Source: Hirudo medicinalis (lineage: Eukaryota; Annelida; Clitellata; Hirudinida; Hirudinidae). From it: a DNA stretch of 64,000 bases. The stretch is from positions 262,178-326,177 of the forward strand of contig MPNW01000056.1 of NCBI GenBank assembly GCA_011800805.1, given 5' to 3'. The translations under genes were made by a program, and so were the position numbers. The notes below the pieces were generated by a model. It searched no databases and was not told the origin of the DNA. It saw only the letters and a program-made list of their open reading frames with translations. Positions 26,301 to 37,112 of this stretch are shown piece after piece; position 1 is the stretch's first letter, and every line of letters starts with the position of its first letter.

Positions 26301-29171
26301 GCATAGAATACTTGAAGAAATAATGTACAGAGAGTGCACAGAAAAGCAACGGGGCTATGAGGAGAAATTATAAGACGTAAATATTTAAATTTAGAAATAA
26401 GGAAACTGAGAGGTGACATTAGAAACATTCAAGGAGGAAACAGTTTATCACTGAACTTTTTTGAGACCACAAAAATTAGTCCCATGAGAGACTACAATGA
26501 ATGTAAACTACGTAGAATCTCTGAAGAACATTTACACGATGACTTTTAAATCTTTAGTGGCTCATCTAAAACTGAGGCCCTAGATTTATTTAAATAAAGT
26601 TTCGATGAGAATGCACATTGTGACTATCAACGGTTTGTAAATATCCAATTACCGGCAAATCGTATCCATAATTAGCAAAAGGATTTTATTTTGTTGAAAA
26701 AGCAGTACCTGCACATAATTTGCTCTCTTCATTCACTATTCCACAAGCTTCAGGTCCTCCCAAATTATTCTGACCTAACGCTTCCTTCTTGATTCAATTT
26801 GTGTTCATATATTTTCATTAGCAATTATTGTACTAAGTATTTAATAATAATAATAATAAATTGTGCTTAAAATCTGAGGAGCACATCAGTCACATAGTTG
26901 CTGGATGTGAAGTCCTTGCACCAGTGGAATACCTTCAGAGGCACAACAAGGTGGCGGGCTACATATACTGGAGAATTTGCAAAAGTCTTAATTTCCCAGT
27001 GACAGAAAAGTATTATACGCATGAGCCCGAAAAAGTTACAAAGATGGAGGACAATGTCATTATGTGGGATAAACCAGACAGGACGATTCTTGCAAACAGG
27101 CCTGACTTAATAATCCTGAACAAAATTGCTTGCTTGTGGAAGTGGCTGTACCTGATGACGTAAATGTGTTAAAAAAATAGACAGAAAAGAGGTTGAAATA
27201 CAAAGATCTGCAGAGAGAAATTTCTAGAATGTAGAATGTCAAGATAAAAGTGGTAGCAGTTGTAGTTGGAGCGTTAGGAACTGTGAGTGACAATTTTAAT
27301 AAAGAAATTGAGTTTATACCCGGAAAGCCGATTGCTGAAGATATTCAAAGCGTCGCGTTGAACAGCACATATTCTAAGGAAATTACTTGGTTGATTGATA
27401 GAAGAACGGACATCGAAAGCACAAACATTTTTGTTTGTGTTCATTCGATTTAAGTTTTGACTCGGTTCGTAATTAAGACAATTCATTCATTTCCATTTAT
27501 TATTGTTATTTACTTTTTTTTTTTAGTTTTTGTTGTTTTTTGTATTGCCTGAGGTCTCTGGATGAGACTTCGCAATCATTTTATCTGGCTGAAATACAGC
27601 CAACTTTGACTTTGGATAAAATAATAATAATTTTGCCAATTTTCACTAATTTTATTTTCTATTTCTTTTGCTATTTATGAACAACTGAAATTGTGCAGCT
27701 GGATGTTTTTGCTTCATTTTCATTTAGTCAGACTTTTATTTTTAATGCTGGTTGCTGACATTCTGGATTACATGTTCTTTCCGTCCTCTTTGCCAAAGTG
27801 ATGAAAAGAAATATAACATTATAACAAACGGAAGAAGCGATGAAGGCTCAGAACGTGTCCAATTTGAAATTTCTTATAGAAAATTTTTATGGTGAACAGA
27901 GCTTATATATTTGATTTTGATTTGTTGCTTGGCATTTTGATTTTTGCTTGCTTTTCATATTGTTCATTGTGTGATCCGGCGAAGGGTAGTTAATAAATAA
28001 ATTGGAAAAAGCTGAAAAATATGAAATTCGAGAACATTTTTGTAATTTTTAAATTGGCTTTTAATAAATTCATTCAAAAGTTAATAAATTACCTTGGTAT
28101 TGGTGAGATAGTTTGCATGTCGTGTTCTCCTGTGATACTCGACAACTCTGCACAACTCCAGGAGAAAAATGATTTGTTGATAGATTGGATTTCGGTGCTC
28201 CGACCAACAACCTTAAATTTTAAATGTTAATTTACATGGGTTTAGGTTCCATTTAAGGAGCCTTATACATTCCAATGAGTTTACATTCGTTAAGTATGAA
28301 TAAATGATTGTGTTCAAATTATCGAAACGAACACGTTGTAATACACAAAACAGAAGAATAAAGGGGGCCCATATGTTGCTGTAGATCACAGCACATTCAG
28401 ACATTTAACTTTAGTGACCTTTCTTTTTCTATAAATCCTTAATTCGAGCAAAAGCCAGCACACTGGCGGTGATTTTCGGCACCAGTCACTTCTCCATCAT
28501 TTTCTTCGATATGGCTTCACCTCCCATTAATCGGTTTTTATTGTAAAGGAACTTTGATTAAATAGAACTACAAACCATTTGATCACATTTCAACATTAAT
28601 GAAGTTTAATCAAATCAAAGAAGATTGACATCGATATAATAAAGCTTATGCTTTTCAATAGTATAACATCAGTTTTGACGAGAAATGAAAAGATCAAAAA
28701 TGATAAAAGCATATTTAATTGAGAAAGGCTCCCATTGAGAATAACATCGCTGGATTGAGGACGTTGTGATTTTGGTTCTCAAAGAGTAAACATTCGTTAA
28801 TAAGAAATAACTTTTATCACATTATTGACATGTAAAAGAACACAATTAAGAACACTTTTTAAGATGTAAAACGTCTCACGTTAAAATTTTAATCAAAAAC
28901 TTTCGATTTAGATCTCCAATATTTATAATTAAAAAGAGACAACACATTTTATTTCGTATTGACAACAATTATTTCAAAGATACAAAACTTACCAAGAATC
29001 ACTCCCTGATTTGAAGGATGTCATTGAATAACCAAAATAAGCAGGCTCTTTATTATGCATTGAAATATCTGGATCTGGGGTGAAGTAGACGAAAGATTTG
29101 TCGATGATATCAACGGCCACTAACTTTCCAAACATGAAAGTGACGGACAGGATGGACGTTAGAAGCGCCAT
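17323..29171 (-). CDS. Integrin alpha chain without I-domain
   Basis: Single-pass matrix receptor subunit that pairs with a beta integrin. Twenty-three exons: 29171-28993, 28211-28093, 26774-26709, 25134-25055, 24864-24655, 24584-24539, 24419-24345, 24096-24014, 23868-23599, 21148-21043, 20887-20714, 20524-20318, 20218-20195, 20134-19980, 19630-19517, 19462-19041, 18905-18755, 18617-18524, 18498-18416, 18261-18142, 18082-17969, 17786-17670, 17472-17323; 3159 bp, 1052 aa. A signal peptide (MALLTSILSVTFMFGKLVAV) precedes FG-GAP propeller blades (DSWLLVGAPKSN, LFGAPG, GYAVASL, calcium loop DVDEDGTDEILVGAP, DINMDGF). Then come thigh and calf domains, a membrane span (IPWWLLLTCLLIGIIHLIVL) and a tail beginning KKCGFFRRKGRE, the integrin KxGFFKR motif. 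No I-domain is inserted between blades 2 and 3. Intron 7 must use a GC donor; intron 21 probably does. Confidence 0.95.
21350..21585. repeat. Possible short DNA element in integrin intron 9
   Basis: One edge reads ttggggatttttcaag...gggaaagtg...tttgtgacat. The other reads gtgacaaggtacccctt. Similar strings recur in one cluster near 23440-23480 (gtcacaaggtacc, then a piece matching ggggaaagtgggga on the minus strand). This suggests a dispersed element with related ends, but boundaries are uncertain. Confidence 0.4.
22057..22250 (-). mobile_element. tRNA-derived SINE, complete long form
   Basis: On the minus strand it reads, in order: gtgcaggtaggtcgaatggg (tRNA-like A box), cggtaatagcaacag, gttcgaaaccc (B box) with agcctgca, gcgtccttgggaaggagcgc, tataaatggttaac, gcgcctctgacgccatg, and tataaatgaa. 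This copy defines the long family member. It lies inside integrin intron 9. Confidence 0.88.
22590..23040. repeat. Dispersed repeat of unknown class
   Basis: Strings such as acacgaacagtaagc, catatgaaatcattagacga and tgaggaataggcgtgat recur in diverged form at 53290-53530 (acacgaacaatgtgc, caaatgaaatcactagacga, tgaggagcaggcgtgat). A second internal copy lies at 22915-22990. No coding capacity is seen. Confidence 0.6.
25400..26250 (-). mobile_element. CR1-like LINE reverse-transcriptase fragment
   Basis: Minus strand, inside integrin intron 3. It reads FNVDKCVAIHMGK, EERDLGITVYKSSK, CAEASKKANRIFRMIKR, then after a SINE insertion YESLVRPHLEYCELVQNPYLK, VQRRATKMIIGFRDLSYEERL and LEKRRTKGNLIETYKI. 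This is the classical end of a CR1/L2-type RT ORF. Frames are broken; no endonuclease part is present. Confidence 0.9.
25785..25922 (+). mobile_element. tRNA-derived SINE, short form, nested in a LINE
   Basis: Reads gtgcaggttggccgaatgtg, gtcgtaatagcaacag, gttcgcaaccca with gcctgca, and ends ggcgctatataaatgg without the LINE-like tail of the long form. It splits the LINE RT frame between IVRLY and YESLVRPHLEYC, so it was inserted after the LINE. Confidence 0.85.
26858..27630 (+). mobile_element. LINE 3' end with Cys-His knuckle
   Basis: Plus strand, inside integrin intron 2 and opposite to the gene. It reads HISHIVAGCEVLAP, EYLQRHNKVAGYIYWRICK, DRTILANRPDLIILNK, then after a frame break VVAVVVGALGTVSDNF, IPGKPIAEDIQSVAL. 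This is the distal part of a non-LTR ORF in which a Cys-His motif precedes conserved NRPD and VVGALG blocks. A 3' UTR (ggctgaaatacagccaac) and an ATA/ATAAT tail follow to 27630. Inactive. Confidence 0.85.
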
Positions 29172-31482
29172 AGCCTATAATAAGTTACTGCTTAAATTCT
29201 GTATTCATTATATAAGCATCACATCGTGCAACGATTGCAAATTGATCAATTATCCTTACTAGCATCGGTTTTGTTCCGGAACTTCAACTTTAGGGTAAAA
29301 GTACAAGAAGAATCTCAGAAAATGAATTCCTAGTAAATTGTGTAGGCAATTAACTGGATTTAATAAGAATTGAATTGCCTTTTTATAAGAGATGACTTTC
29401 CTACAGTAGCGTTTATTTGAAAATCTTATATAGCAAAAATAATAAATAAGACTATATTTTCTTTTATAAGAAATTACTGACTGAAAGCCGCATAAATTGT
29501 GTAGGACCTCATTTTAAAACAGGGACTGCCATAGTTTAGGAATTAATTCAACTTGCCAAGCTAGTGATACGACAGCTAATAGTTCAGATAAGAAATGAGA
29601 AGCAATTTACTCTTGCAGCCTCATAAATGAGCTTTTAGAAGCAAACAAATTATGATTAATTTGAACGTAACTACCCTTAAGGTACCCGGAAGTAATCAAA
29701 TCAGTGAAGAAACTGTTAATCAAAATCCTTAATTTTAGCAGCCCTCTAATTGCATATCTAGTGGAATTGAAATTGTTGTTAAAACCGTTGCTGCCAGAGT
29801 TTATCCGAATTGGACTTCTACAAATATTTTATTCTGAAATTGCTCAGTTCACCGTGGTTCCTGTTCTAACTAATCAATATTACATTATTAGTTTGATTGG
29901 AGTTTTTTGACAAAAAACATCTAATTTCGATGGCTCAGTCAGTTTCAGGTACTATTAGCACAAGAACCTCCAAAGTAGACATTCATTCTCCACTCATTCT
30001 TAACTTTAATAAGGAATGTGGTTAATTCCGCGAAAACGTTACCAAGAGTCCAAACAATTATTTTAGATATTTGTATAATTTTTTAGTCTCATTCTCTTTA
30101 TTAATGTTCTAAATGTAGAATATGGTGCTTTTAAGTTTAGATTTTCATGCTTGTCCGATTTTATAGCAGATATTTCAGTTGTGTATTTTCATTTTTTTTT
30201 TAAATTTCGTTTTATATATATGAAAGTTCTAATTGAAGAATTTGTACTACCACATACAAAACCAAATAAGTTATTATTTGTTTCCTCTTTCAGTGTATTG
30301 TGAATTGAAATAGCACACATGCAAATTCTGTTTTGTACCTGATAATAGGAGTTATATAGCATTCCGAATGTAATGTTGCGACAGTTACATTAAGTGTAAC
30401 TTTTTAACAGAACTGTGGTAGAATGCATCAAATATGTTAAAGTTTTGGTTTTCTTATTACTAGTCTTATTACTAGTCTTACCTCAAGTTTCTACTTTCCA
30501 TGTTAACTTATTTCGGCAAAAAGTGAAAATTTCCACCAAAAACCGAAAACTCTCAAACTGTGACCCCGTTGGGTAGGGATCGACATGGAGGTGATTTTGG
30601 CCGGGCCCGTCGTGCAAATTACATGTTTAGAGATGGAGCCTTCTAACGTATTCAGTGATTTAATTCCGTCATTTCAAGCCTCATTTCAAAAATTACTAAT
30701 TATTATACTTAATTATAATTTTATTAATTTTATATACATTCACAATTATAAAATGTGTGTTTCTTCGATTATCAGAATGACAAGGTGAGACTTTGGCCAA
30801 AGAATGTGGAAACACTACTGTTTCTCGAGTAAATAAACTCACTGCTTAAGAGAGTTCGCATTTCCACAAAAAATGTTTAAATTTCTTATACATGAGTTAA
30901 GTCATTCTCCGGCTAAAATTATCCGGGTCCTCCGGTCGATTCTTATCGTTGGGGCACCGGAAGACATCATCCAAATTAGAAAATATTTTTCACTTTTCTT
31001 CTCCTACCCAATTTTTGGGGACAAGTTTTAGGAAATATTACATTTTGATTTGAAAAAAATGTGTGTGCAACACCCTGACGCACATGCATCGAGGGCTAGA
31101 TGCGAGCAATACCAAGGAAAATTGTGAGCACCGCAATCATTATCCGAGTTCTCTGTCATGGTTAAATAAACTCGGATTGAATAAATGCCTGCGAGTCGCT
31201 GCTCATACTTAAGTTAAGAAGGCATCAAATTAAAAAATAATTAAATATGTTTCGTGACTCACAATGTTTCAAAATTAATGCTGAGCTTTTCTTTAACTAA
31301 ATAAATCATGCAAAGACAGACGTCTTGTTTTTTTTTTTGAAATAGACAACTCGCTGTTAAGCAAGCATGATTAACGCAGTCTTAAGCTTCCGGATAACAG
31401 AGCAAAAATTAATACTTTGACATTTGTGAGTTACGTAAGGCAAAATTTATTTACAGTATATAACTCTAAAAACACTGTATGG
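29172..31482. other. Upstream flank of integrin alpha and intergenic DNA
   Basis: 29172-29700 is the likely integrin promoter region and is duplicated at 13.9-14.2 and 15.8-16.05 kb. The remaining 1.8 kb is AT-rich with short open frames (29704-29910, 30585-30788) lacking motifs or plausible splice partners. ACTAGTCTT is repeated in tandem near 30460-30480. No gene supported. Confidence 0.5.
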
Positions 31483-31981
31483 TTAAAATCCGTTTATTAA
31501 GAGGGGGCTAATAGGAGTTATCTTTGCTATCTCAGATGGAGAACAAACAAAAGACCACGGAGGCAATAGGAACAATCGGGAACCAAGAGAACAAAGATAA
31601 CAACAACCTCGACAACATAGTGGAATAAAACAAGAAATCAAAGTGCTAAATACATTGTCAGGCAGATGATCATAAAATAAGTATTTTATATGTATGTATT
31701 TGACAAAATCAACGCCACAGTGGAATCTAAAGCCCAGATCATGGATGCTATGAACTGTCAAGAAAAAGATATCGTTGAATTAGAATAGTTTTCTCATAAA
31801 AAAGACAAGGCAACCGATCAAATCCACCTACCTAGCCAATTTTATTATTCCAGAGTTCCATAAGACGATGCTCTCTAGTGACGACGAATGTTAAAATGAT
31901 TACTTCAATTAGAGAAATCGCTACCAAAATGCAGAAAAAAGGACGCTTATTCTTTTCGACCCACCCGAAAACCATTCTCAT
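31483..31981 (-). CDS. Candidate small membrane-anchored protein, unknown family
   Basis: Not recognised. The exon 1 frame starts at 31981 (MRMVFGWVEKNKRPFF), has one hydrophobic span (FCILVAISLIEVIILTFVV) and ends at TAG 31832. A strong acceptor (TTTTTCTTGACAG) at 31755 opens exon 2, free of stops to 31483. If exon 1 ends at 31837 with a GC donor (GCTAGG), the frames join into 417 bp, 138 aa: a type II-like anchor, then a Cys-rich C-terminal half (PLCCRGCCYLCSLG). With the nearer GTAGGT donor the product is only 49 aa, because TAG lies directly before it. GC-AG introns are common in this window, so the longer model is possible. It may also be a decayed gene or chance. Confidence 0.35.
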
Positions 31982-32760
31982 TCATTAGCTCTCGAAAGCA
32001 AGCATCGGCCTGCTGGAGAATCGATCCATTTGAAGATCGTTGACATCAGAAAGCTGCAACCGCAGTCGGACTATCTTACTCAAGTTGTTGCCTTTTACTG
32101 ACGCAAAGGCACATAATTTCAAAAATTCTTTCCTCAGATTTAAACCAAGAAAATTAACTCAAACAAAACTCAAGCAGGACAAATAAAATTAATAAGTCAA
32201 CTTTAAGTTCCCCAAGTTCACTCTGGTAGTCATCAGAGTATGAATACATTACATGACTTATGTTATGCTTTTTTATGTCCTGCTTTTGATATATTTCTAA
32301 TAACCGCTGTATGTGTGTATATAATTTTAATATCTCAGAAATAGTACATGGATTAGAAGCTAATATTAATAGAACTAGATCTTTACATAATGGAAATAGA
32401 AACAGACTTTAGTGGAGAAAAACTTTATTTGAAAAAAGTTTATTTGGTGTTGCATAATGTCATCTCAAACCAAATCTTATTCAGACTTTTGGTTTAACAC
32501 TAAACATGTTCAGCAAAGACTAAAAAATTAAAACATTAACTTCTTAAAGATCATCTTTGGACCACATACAGATTCACATGATTTGTACAACATTTGTTGA
32601 TAATGTTCAATAAATATATGACTTTTCCAATAGAACACCAATTGAAAGAAATTCTCAAGGAATTTGGAGAACCCTCAGAAACCAGGCAGATGATCAAAAT
32701 CATGGATGTTCTTGCTATAAATTGACATAAATTATCTTAGTAGATAAAAAGTAATGTTTT
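31982..32760. other. Intergenic, downstream of TMEM30-1
   Basis: AT-rich. No open frame of note and no recognisable repeat. It would contain the promoter of the 31.5-32.0 kb candidate and the polyadenylation region of TMEM30-1. Confidence 0.4.
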
Positions 32761-34859
32761 TTATATACATAAGAAAACTTTAGATGACAAAGTAAAAAAT
32801 ATTAGAATTATTAATTCAAAACTTAACCTCCTATCAAAATTGAGGTGGATGACAAGAAAAATAATTCCAAGTACAATGCAGAGTGATCCCACCAAAAGAT
32901 AGGCAACTCCTAGGAATGGGTTTTTACCACCCATCCAGGATGTTGTGGAGAGAAAAACAAACTTTGAGCCCTCAAACGACCATGTAGGATAAGCTATTAA
33001 AAACAACAATTGTGAAATTTTCAATGTATCAGTAGAACCAGCCAATTGATCAACTCACAATAATAAATTCTAATTGAATAGTTTCCAGCGGGTAAGCCAT
33101 TCTTAAAGATTCCAGTGGCATTAACTTTCCTGTAAAGTTTCCTGAAATTGGGCAAAGCAGCAGTTCTCATCCAGACCATCAAATCTTCATTTTCATAGCC
33201 ATTGTTATCTATATTGTTCACATCCAACTGGTAAATTGGCTTCTGCCAATTCGGAGGATGCAGAGTGTTATTGAAAGCTAAAATAAAAATAACAAACAAT
33301 GAAAAGAAGCACAAGTACATTTTCTAAATTCTATGAAACCTACATGCAGCTGGATTTTTGGAAAATCCAGGAGGATTGTTAAATTTGGAAGTCTTGTCAG
33401 TCGACCAAGCAATGCCCGTGTTCAATAAGCCAACTTCATGCTCGACACCCTCGTTCACGTAAAACAACTCAAAGGTATCTGTCGGAAAAAAATGAAATAC
33501 TTTTAAAGAACTCAAACAAAATACTAGACTAAGTGATAATATGAGTAAAGTATGATTTAATAATGTGCAACAATTAGAGTCTGAATGGTGGAAGCTTTTG
33601 ATTTAATGCATCTCCATTAAAAGTGTGATTCCTGAGTCAGAGTTTCAATCAGTGAGTAACATAAAAGTTGCAAAAATTACCATTGAAAAGACTGTTTGCA
33701 ATGGCTCCACATGGAGCATAAGGGAAGCTCCCATTTGCAGTAATTTCTCCCCTGTATGGATCGCAATCAGGGTTCAACTGATAGTAATCTAGCTTAACCC
33801 CCAGCAACTGATGGTCATCTCTTGATCTTACATATCTTCTATGATTTTGATAGAAATTGGTCAATCCATAATACATGTACACAGGTCCCTGCCAACGAAA
33901 AGTTAAGCAAATAAAAATTAATAATGCAGACAATGCAGATATGTCACTGACTGTGAAATTATCTTTTAACTCAAAAGCAACATCACATTCACAAGTTTTG
34001 CCAGAATTGTTTTTGAGGAACTCTAGGCAAGTAATATCTTTCAATTTTGTAGACTGACAGGCTGTATCAGTGTAATCGATTTTCATTTCAGAGATCTGCA
34101 ACAGGTAATATTTGTAAAAAAAAAAAAATTCGCTATTAAGGCTATCTTGCAACTAATTAACTGAACAGAGTGAAAGAAACACTCACATTATTAGATGCCA
34201 CCAGCAAAGCCACCCCTAGAGGAATGAAAACCAATCCAACAGCAAAGAGAAGTGGAAGAATAGTTCTTGCTGTGATGATTGGCTGCCAAGCTGGCAGCTT
34301 TTGCTGTTTAAAATTTGTATCTGAAAAGATTGTAAAATTAAGAAAAGTTACATTTATTCTAGAAATTCCAAGTTCATAATATTTATGATCACTCTAAAGA
34401 ATTGCAGCAGTTGAGGATGAAGAGTATCTGAAGTGAGGCAAGGAGAAGATAAAGTAAGTAATGAAGATGATTAAATAGTTGTAAAAGTGAACAATAATCT
34501 TGCTGAAGTTTGGCAAATCACTAATTAGGAATTAGGGAATAAAATGAGGCTTAGATACAACTGGCATCAAGTAATTGTGAAAAAAAGTTAAAATTAGCCT
34601 AACAAGATAACAATGAATCTTGAAAATATAACTAATCAATTCTATATGTCCACTTAAATTCGTTTATTATAACGATGAGAAGTGGCTTTAGTACAAGGAC
34701 TTTCACAGCAGCTAAACTATATAATAGAATATTCCAACGGAGACTCTTTTGTTTTAGTTTGTGTCCTTTTTCTCACAAAACGTTTTGGTCACTAGATAAA
34801 GTGATAATACCTTGTGGCTTTTTACTCGTTGAGACATTGTTTTTACCAAAAGTAGACAT
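32761..34859 (-). CDS. TMEM30A: CDC50/TMEM30 flippase subunit, copy 1
   Basis: Accessory subunit of P4-ATPase lipid flippases, needed for their ER exit and activity. Seven exons: 34859-34811, 34320-34187, 34095-33952, 33888-33681, 33478-33344, 33277-33059, 32993-32761; 1122 bp, 373 aa (human TMEM30A 361). Two membrane spans ([21 protein letters not shown] and [22 protein letters not shown]) flank a large ectodomain. That ectodomain carries the paired cysteines ([20 protein letters not shown]) and family blocks [26 protein letters not shown]-like [11 protein letters not shown] and NEDLMVWMR. The stop at 32761 assumes no further 3' exon; the hydrophobic end after HLNFDRR is unusual, and a last intron could exist. 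The gene symbol reflects the closest human relative, not proven orthology. Confidence 0.93.
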
Positions 34860-35498
34860 ATTTATTTCCTCTCGAGTCAACATAAGTAGCCTATCGGGCG
34901 CAGATAAAAGCCTGTAAAGTAATCCAGAAATGTATTTCCTATTGCAATAAAACTGATATATATAATTATATGAAAACTAAGGAAACATGGAGGACCCCAT
35001 CACATTACCTAAGATAAACAAGCACCAAGTTCTCGAAATCAATAAATGTTCTTAAGCTTATCGATACAGTACGTAATTCGAAACAAAAGTAATACTATTA
35101 ATAATGTAAACCAACGGTATTTACCAACCTTTACATTTTGGTAAATTTGAAATTAACCCTCTTCTTTAAAGCAGCTGAAACATCATTATTGCCGTTATTA
35201 CAATGAAACATTTGGCAACATCATATTTACTAAAAAAAAATATTTACAAGTAATTAAAACTATGAATAATAATCCATTATAACCATTACATAACTATTAC
35301 CAAAGTATATACTAATTTATAACAACTAAATTACTTTTTAACCAAATAAAAACATTTATTTCTAAAGGTGATTTCAAAAATGATATATTGTTATTTTGTT
35401 TTCGACTTTTATTGTAAACATAAGTACTCCGACATCAACACACATCGTTTAACGAGGAAGATCCCGAGACCTGACGTGTTATTATTTCTGATGATGAA
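34860..35498. promoter_or_regulatory. Divergent intergenic region between TMEM30-1 and SRF
   Basis: The two start codons lie 639 bp apart and point away from each other, so this stretch probably contains both promoters and 5' UTRs. It is AT-rich. I looked for a CArG box (CC, six A/T, GG) that would indicate SRF autoregulation and saw none by eye. No TATA element stands out. Confidence 0.5.
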
Positions 35499-36438
35499 AT
35501 GATGAGTAACATGGCTCAAAAATCGTCTTCTGAGCCTAATCGCGCTTGTTTGCAATTTGTTAATGAAACGAAACTTTTGTTGGAGGAATCGAGCAAAGAA
35601 CCGGGTGTAGGCCTTCCGACATTTGAAGACTCTTTATCTTCCTCTGGTGAAGATATGTGGGCCGAAGTATCCGAAAAGAATACTTCTAATGTAACTAAAA
35701 TCAAGCCTGGAAAGAAAACGCGTGGTAGAGTCAGAATAAAAATGGAATTTATCAAAGACAAAGTCAGGCGATATACGACTTTCAGCAAAAGGAAAACAGG
35801 AATAATGAAAAAAGTTATTTGAACGATTGGTTTTCATTATGATATTTTAAAACTTTTATATAGTTCTATAATTCTTAGCCATTTCAATATAAAATGTTTG
35901 AAACTATCCATGCATAGAATTATTGTATAATGACTAATGTTATTTTATTTGCAGGCATATGAACTTGCACAGTTGACTGGCACACAGCTGATGCTGTTGG
36001 TCGCCAGCGAAACTGGCCATGTGTACACATTTGCCACAAAAAAATTGCAGCCAATGATCACTAGTCCAGAGGGAAAGGCCCTTATTGAAGCATGTCTGAG
36101 CAGTGATTCAACCTCTCCCTCTTTAGTTTCTGATGAAACTTTGACTTTTAATAGACCTACAATCAAAAGGAACATCGATGCAAACAAACAGAGCGAAGTG
36201 CCAATCAAGAAATTTTTGCCTGCAACTAACTCACCAGCAAAAGGTGATTTTTTCAAGTAAAGCTCCTCACATATCACATGTCCCTCACCTTTATTAATAT
36301 TTTATTAATTAATTGCTAGAGGTCAATCCACCAATTGTTCCCATGGACCTTAGTAAACAAGTTATACCATGCATGCCAGAAACTAGGGATGAAAAACCCT
36401 GTAGTTTTCCCAATTATCACAGTAGCTTCACTTCCTAA
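35499..36438 (+). CDS. SRF: Serum response factor, short form (MADS box)
   Basis: MADS-box transcription factor that binds CArG boxes and controls actin and immediate-early genes. Three exons: 35499-35813, 35955-36243, 36320-36438; 723 bp, 240 aa. The MADS domain is nearly identical to vertebrate SRF: KKTRGRVRIKMEFI, RRYTTFSKRKTGIMKKAYEL, LTGTQLMLLVASETGHVYTF, ATKKLQPMI. It begins near residue 73 after a short acidic and serine-rich N-terminus. The region after the MADS/SAM block is under 100 residues, against more than 280 in human SRF (508 aa), so the large glutamine/serine transactivation region is absent. Exon 3 was added because its acceptor and phase fit; the last residues are less certain. 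Confidence 0.93.
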
Positions 36439-37112
36439 CACTTTCCGCTTTTGTTTGTTTGACTTTGGATAGTTCTCGAGCCAGCAAAAGCACCATTGAG
36501 GAACATTTTGTAAATTTATTTGAGTGTTCATTTGCCACGCATTTAGATGCTCATTTTTCAATTGTAGCAAATTTCAGTCAAAATTTCGCTTAGATTTCAT
36601 CAGGTTGAATCTCCTGGGATGATTGTCAATGATATTTGTTCATAATTTGTAAGATTTTTTTACTTTAACTTGATTTAGAGGTTAATAAATAAATTAATAA
36701 CAAATCACCTATCTGCTTTCCAAGTTTAATTGTGTAGCATTTATTTGCAAAAATTGTCATTTTATCAAATTTTAGATTGTGCTGTTACAAATGTTTTGCA
36801 TTTCTGTCACTTCTTTCTAATTTCAACTGGACCAAGAGAAACCTTCAGCAATCTCTAGAAATATGAATGTGTTTTGCAAATAGTTTCTTCCGTACGCATT
36901 TGAAAAATGGAAATTGAAAGATATAATTGAAAAAAGACTTTATTGACACATTCATTAGGGATGTGCTTCAAGATTATGTTAAATGCAATTTCTGAAATTA
37001 TGGACAGGAGGCGATTTCAATTTTTCATCTATTTCTCTGGTTTGTTACATAATTTATAACCAAAACTTAATTAAGGATTATATTGTCAAGTAGGAGGATC
37101 GACCACAACTTT
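36439..37112. other. Convergent intergenic region between SRF and SRPRA
   Basis: 3' flanks of both genes; AT-rich. No additional gene, repeat or RNA feature recognised. Confidence 0.5.

Noticed and set aside
31520..31775. Alternative hydrophobic frame of the 31.5-kb locus (FIASMIWALDSTVALILS and a later hydrophobic run)
   Set aside because: Two stop codons interrupt it; the frame joined to exon 1 has none.
34860..35498. CArG box for SRF autoregulation
   Set aside because: No CC(A/T)6GG match found by eye.
36316..36570. 84-residue minus-strand frame downstream of SRF
   Set aside because: It overlaps the SRF last exon in antisense, has no motif, and the + strand frame is supported by splice phase.
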